Part shown: positions 9,135-10,000 of the stretch, one piece after another
Numbering within the stretch: position 1 is the stretch's first letter
Layout of the letters: each line of letters starts with the position of its first letter
Assembly: GCA_015478945.1 (NCBI GenBank)
Contig: JABUQX010126295.1
Location: 1 to 10,000, forward strand
Reading direction: 5' to 3'
DNA from: Trachelipus rathkii
Lineage: Eukaryota; Arthropoda; Malacostraca; Isopoda; Trachelipodidae
DNA length: 10,000 bases
Notes under the pieces: generated by a model
Database searches by the model: none
Seen by the model: the letters and a program-made list of their open reading frames with translations, nothing else
What the model was told of the DNA's origin: nothing
Position numbers and translations under genes: made by a program

Positions 9135-9275
9135 GAGGAGAGAGAGAGAGAGAGAAGAGAAGAGAGAGAGAGAGAGAAGAGATTAGTAGAGAGAGATGAG
9201 AGCAGAGTATGAGAGAGAGAGAGAGTAGAGAGAGGAGATGAGAGAGAGAGAGAGACGCACGAGAGAGAGGAGAGA
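9135..9275. repeat. (GA)n polypurine tract
   Basis: About 141 bases of imperfect GA repeat, nearly all purine on the + strand, with interruptions by T, TAGTA and CGCAC. Homopurine mirror repeats of this kind can form intramolecular triplex DNA, and GAGAG is the core site of the arthropod GAGA factor; neither role is shown here. Minus-strand frames at 9110-9339 are Ser/Leu repeat translations and are not genes. Confidence 0.94.
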
Positions 9276-9886
9276 TTAAACCACAAATAAGCTTGACTGA
9301 ATAAAAAGAACAATCAAACAAATCTAATAAATTGAACATACAATTTCATTTTACAATCCAAATACAAATAATAATAAAATAAAATAATAAAAAAAGATAA
9401 TAGGGAAGAAGGTGTAAAAATAAAATTGATTTTAAATATAAACAAAAGTATTTATCCTCCTTATTTTACTTTTCCCTGGATTTTGTATATGATAATTACT
9501 TAGATCTTTTTATTATTTCTGGTTCTTTTGTTATTCCTATTTTGTATCTCTCTTTTTTCTTTCTTTTTCTTCATATCTTCCTTTCCCATTCCTATTTTTT
9601 ATTAAAAAAAAATTTTTTTCTTTTTCCATCTACTAACAAGGTGAACCGTTGGATCTAAGGCAAAATATTATTACTCAACGAGAATTTGTCTCTGGCCTCG
9701 TTTTTTTTACGCTCTTTTATATACCTTTTTTAATTTATTACTGTTGAATCTGTCTTTCTTGCCTTTTACTTAAGAGAAAAGCAAGATAAAATCCACAAAT
9801 CGATTGTGATTTAAAGCTCAAGCTGTGTAGACGTTTTATTTTCACATATTTGCAAACAAGATATCCTGTAGTTTAATTCAAAAAGA
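9276..9886. other. A-rich then T-rich intergenic segment, no gene
   Basis: The + strand is A-rich at about 9290-9445 and T/pyrimidine-rich at about 9446-9630, including a block of 9 A followed by 7 T near 9604-9619. A short imperfect inverted repeat links the two halves (9381-9400 with 9500-9519). The rest, to 9886, is AT-rich complex sequence. No open frame or RNA gene is supported. The pyrimidine run could resemble a splice acceptor tract, but no exon follows. Confidence 0.65.
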
Positions 9887-10000
9887 TTATATATATATAT
9901 ATATATTATATATATATATATTATATATATAACATTATATATTTTCTATACCCCTATATAACTATTCAACTATATATATATATATAATACTATATACTAT
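9887..10000. repeat. (TA)n microsatellite running off the window
   Basis: TA repeat with a few ATT shifts and C-containing linkers. From 9891 onward there are about 11 C and no G on the + strand. The repeat continues to the window edge. Confidence 0.93.

Noticed and set aside
9110..9339. Minus-strand Ser/Leu-rich frames
   Set aside because: They translate the (CT)n complement of the GA tract; one starts with ATG but has no content beyond the repeat and short AT-rich flanks.
1..10000. CRISPR array, telomeric TTAGG repeat or satellite monomer
   Set aside because: No regularly spaced identical repeats with unique spacers, no TTAGG tandem array and no long tandem monomer were seen; all tandem structure is di- or trinucleotide.
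1..10000. Prokaryotic operon, phage or defence system
   Set aside because: No ribosome-binding sites followed by long frames, no gene density, and microsatellite content typical of eukaryotic intergenic DNA.

Overview
This window looks like non-coding nuclear DNA from an animal genome that is extremely rich in simple sequence repeats. It is very AT-rich, (TA)n tracts recur from end to end, and there are long (TG)n and (GA)n arrays. I found no convincing gene. No open frame is long, none shows a recognisable domain, most only open from GTG or TTG, and no tRNA, rRNA or CRISPR array was recognised. Bacteria and organelles do not carry arrays of this kind. The composition resembles decapod crustacean genomes, which are known for dinucleotide-repeat abundance, but that is an inference from composition and other invertebrates remain possible.

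Layout. 1-1130 is an AT desert dominated by (TA)n. 1131-2250 is AT-rich but mostly non-repetitive, and 2251-2700 is more TA and AT-rich filler. 2701-4330 is the largest complex-sequence island; it is purine-rich on the + strand in its left half and pyrimidine-rich in its right half. 4331-4520 is (TA)n running into a CT tract. 4521-4965 is the most GC-rich island and ends with a degenerate tRNA-like A-box. 4966-5770 alternates (TA)n with two small islands; the one at 5469-5590 carries clustered TCCGCA/TGCGGA motifs next to a CAGAGG, resembling the end of a hAT-type DNA transposon. 5771-6575 is a complex island with a 93-codon open stretch that has no start codon near its beginning. 6576-7520 is AT-rich and ends in (ATT)n. 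7521-8350 is another island. 8350-9275 stacks (TA)n, a 429-bp G/T-only tract and a 141-bp purine tract. 9276-9886 is A-rich then T-rich, and (TA)n closes the window.

The most unusual signal is a strand asymmetry inside the (TA)n blocks. A perfect TA repeat is its own complement, so interruptions should be C or G equally often. In eight separate blocks I counted about 96 C and 2 G on the + strand. Either the assembled sequence derives locally from reads of one strand with systematic base-call errors, or mutation in these tracts is strongly strand-biased. If the first is true, it limits confidence in every small open frame here.
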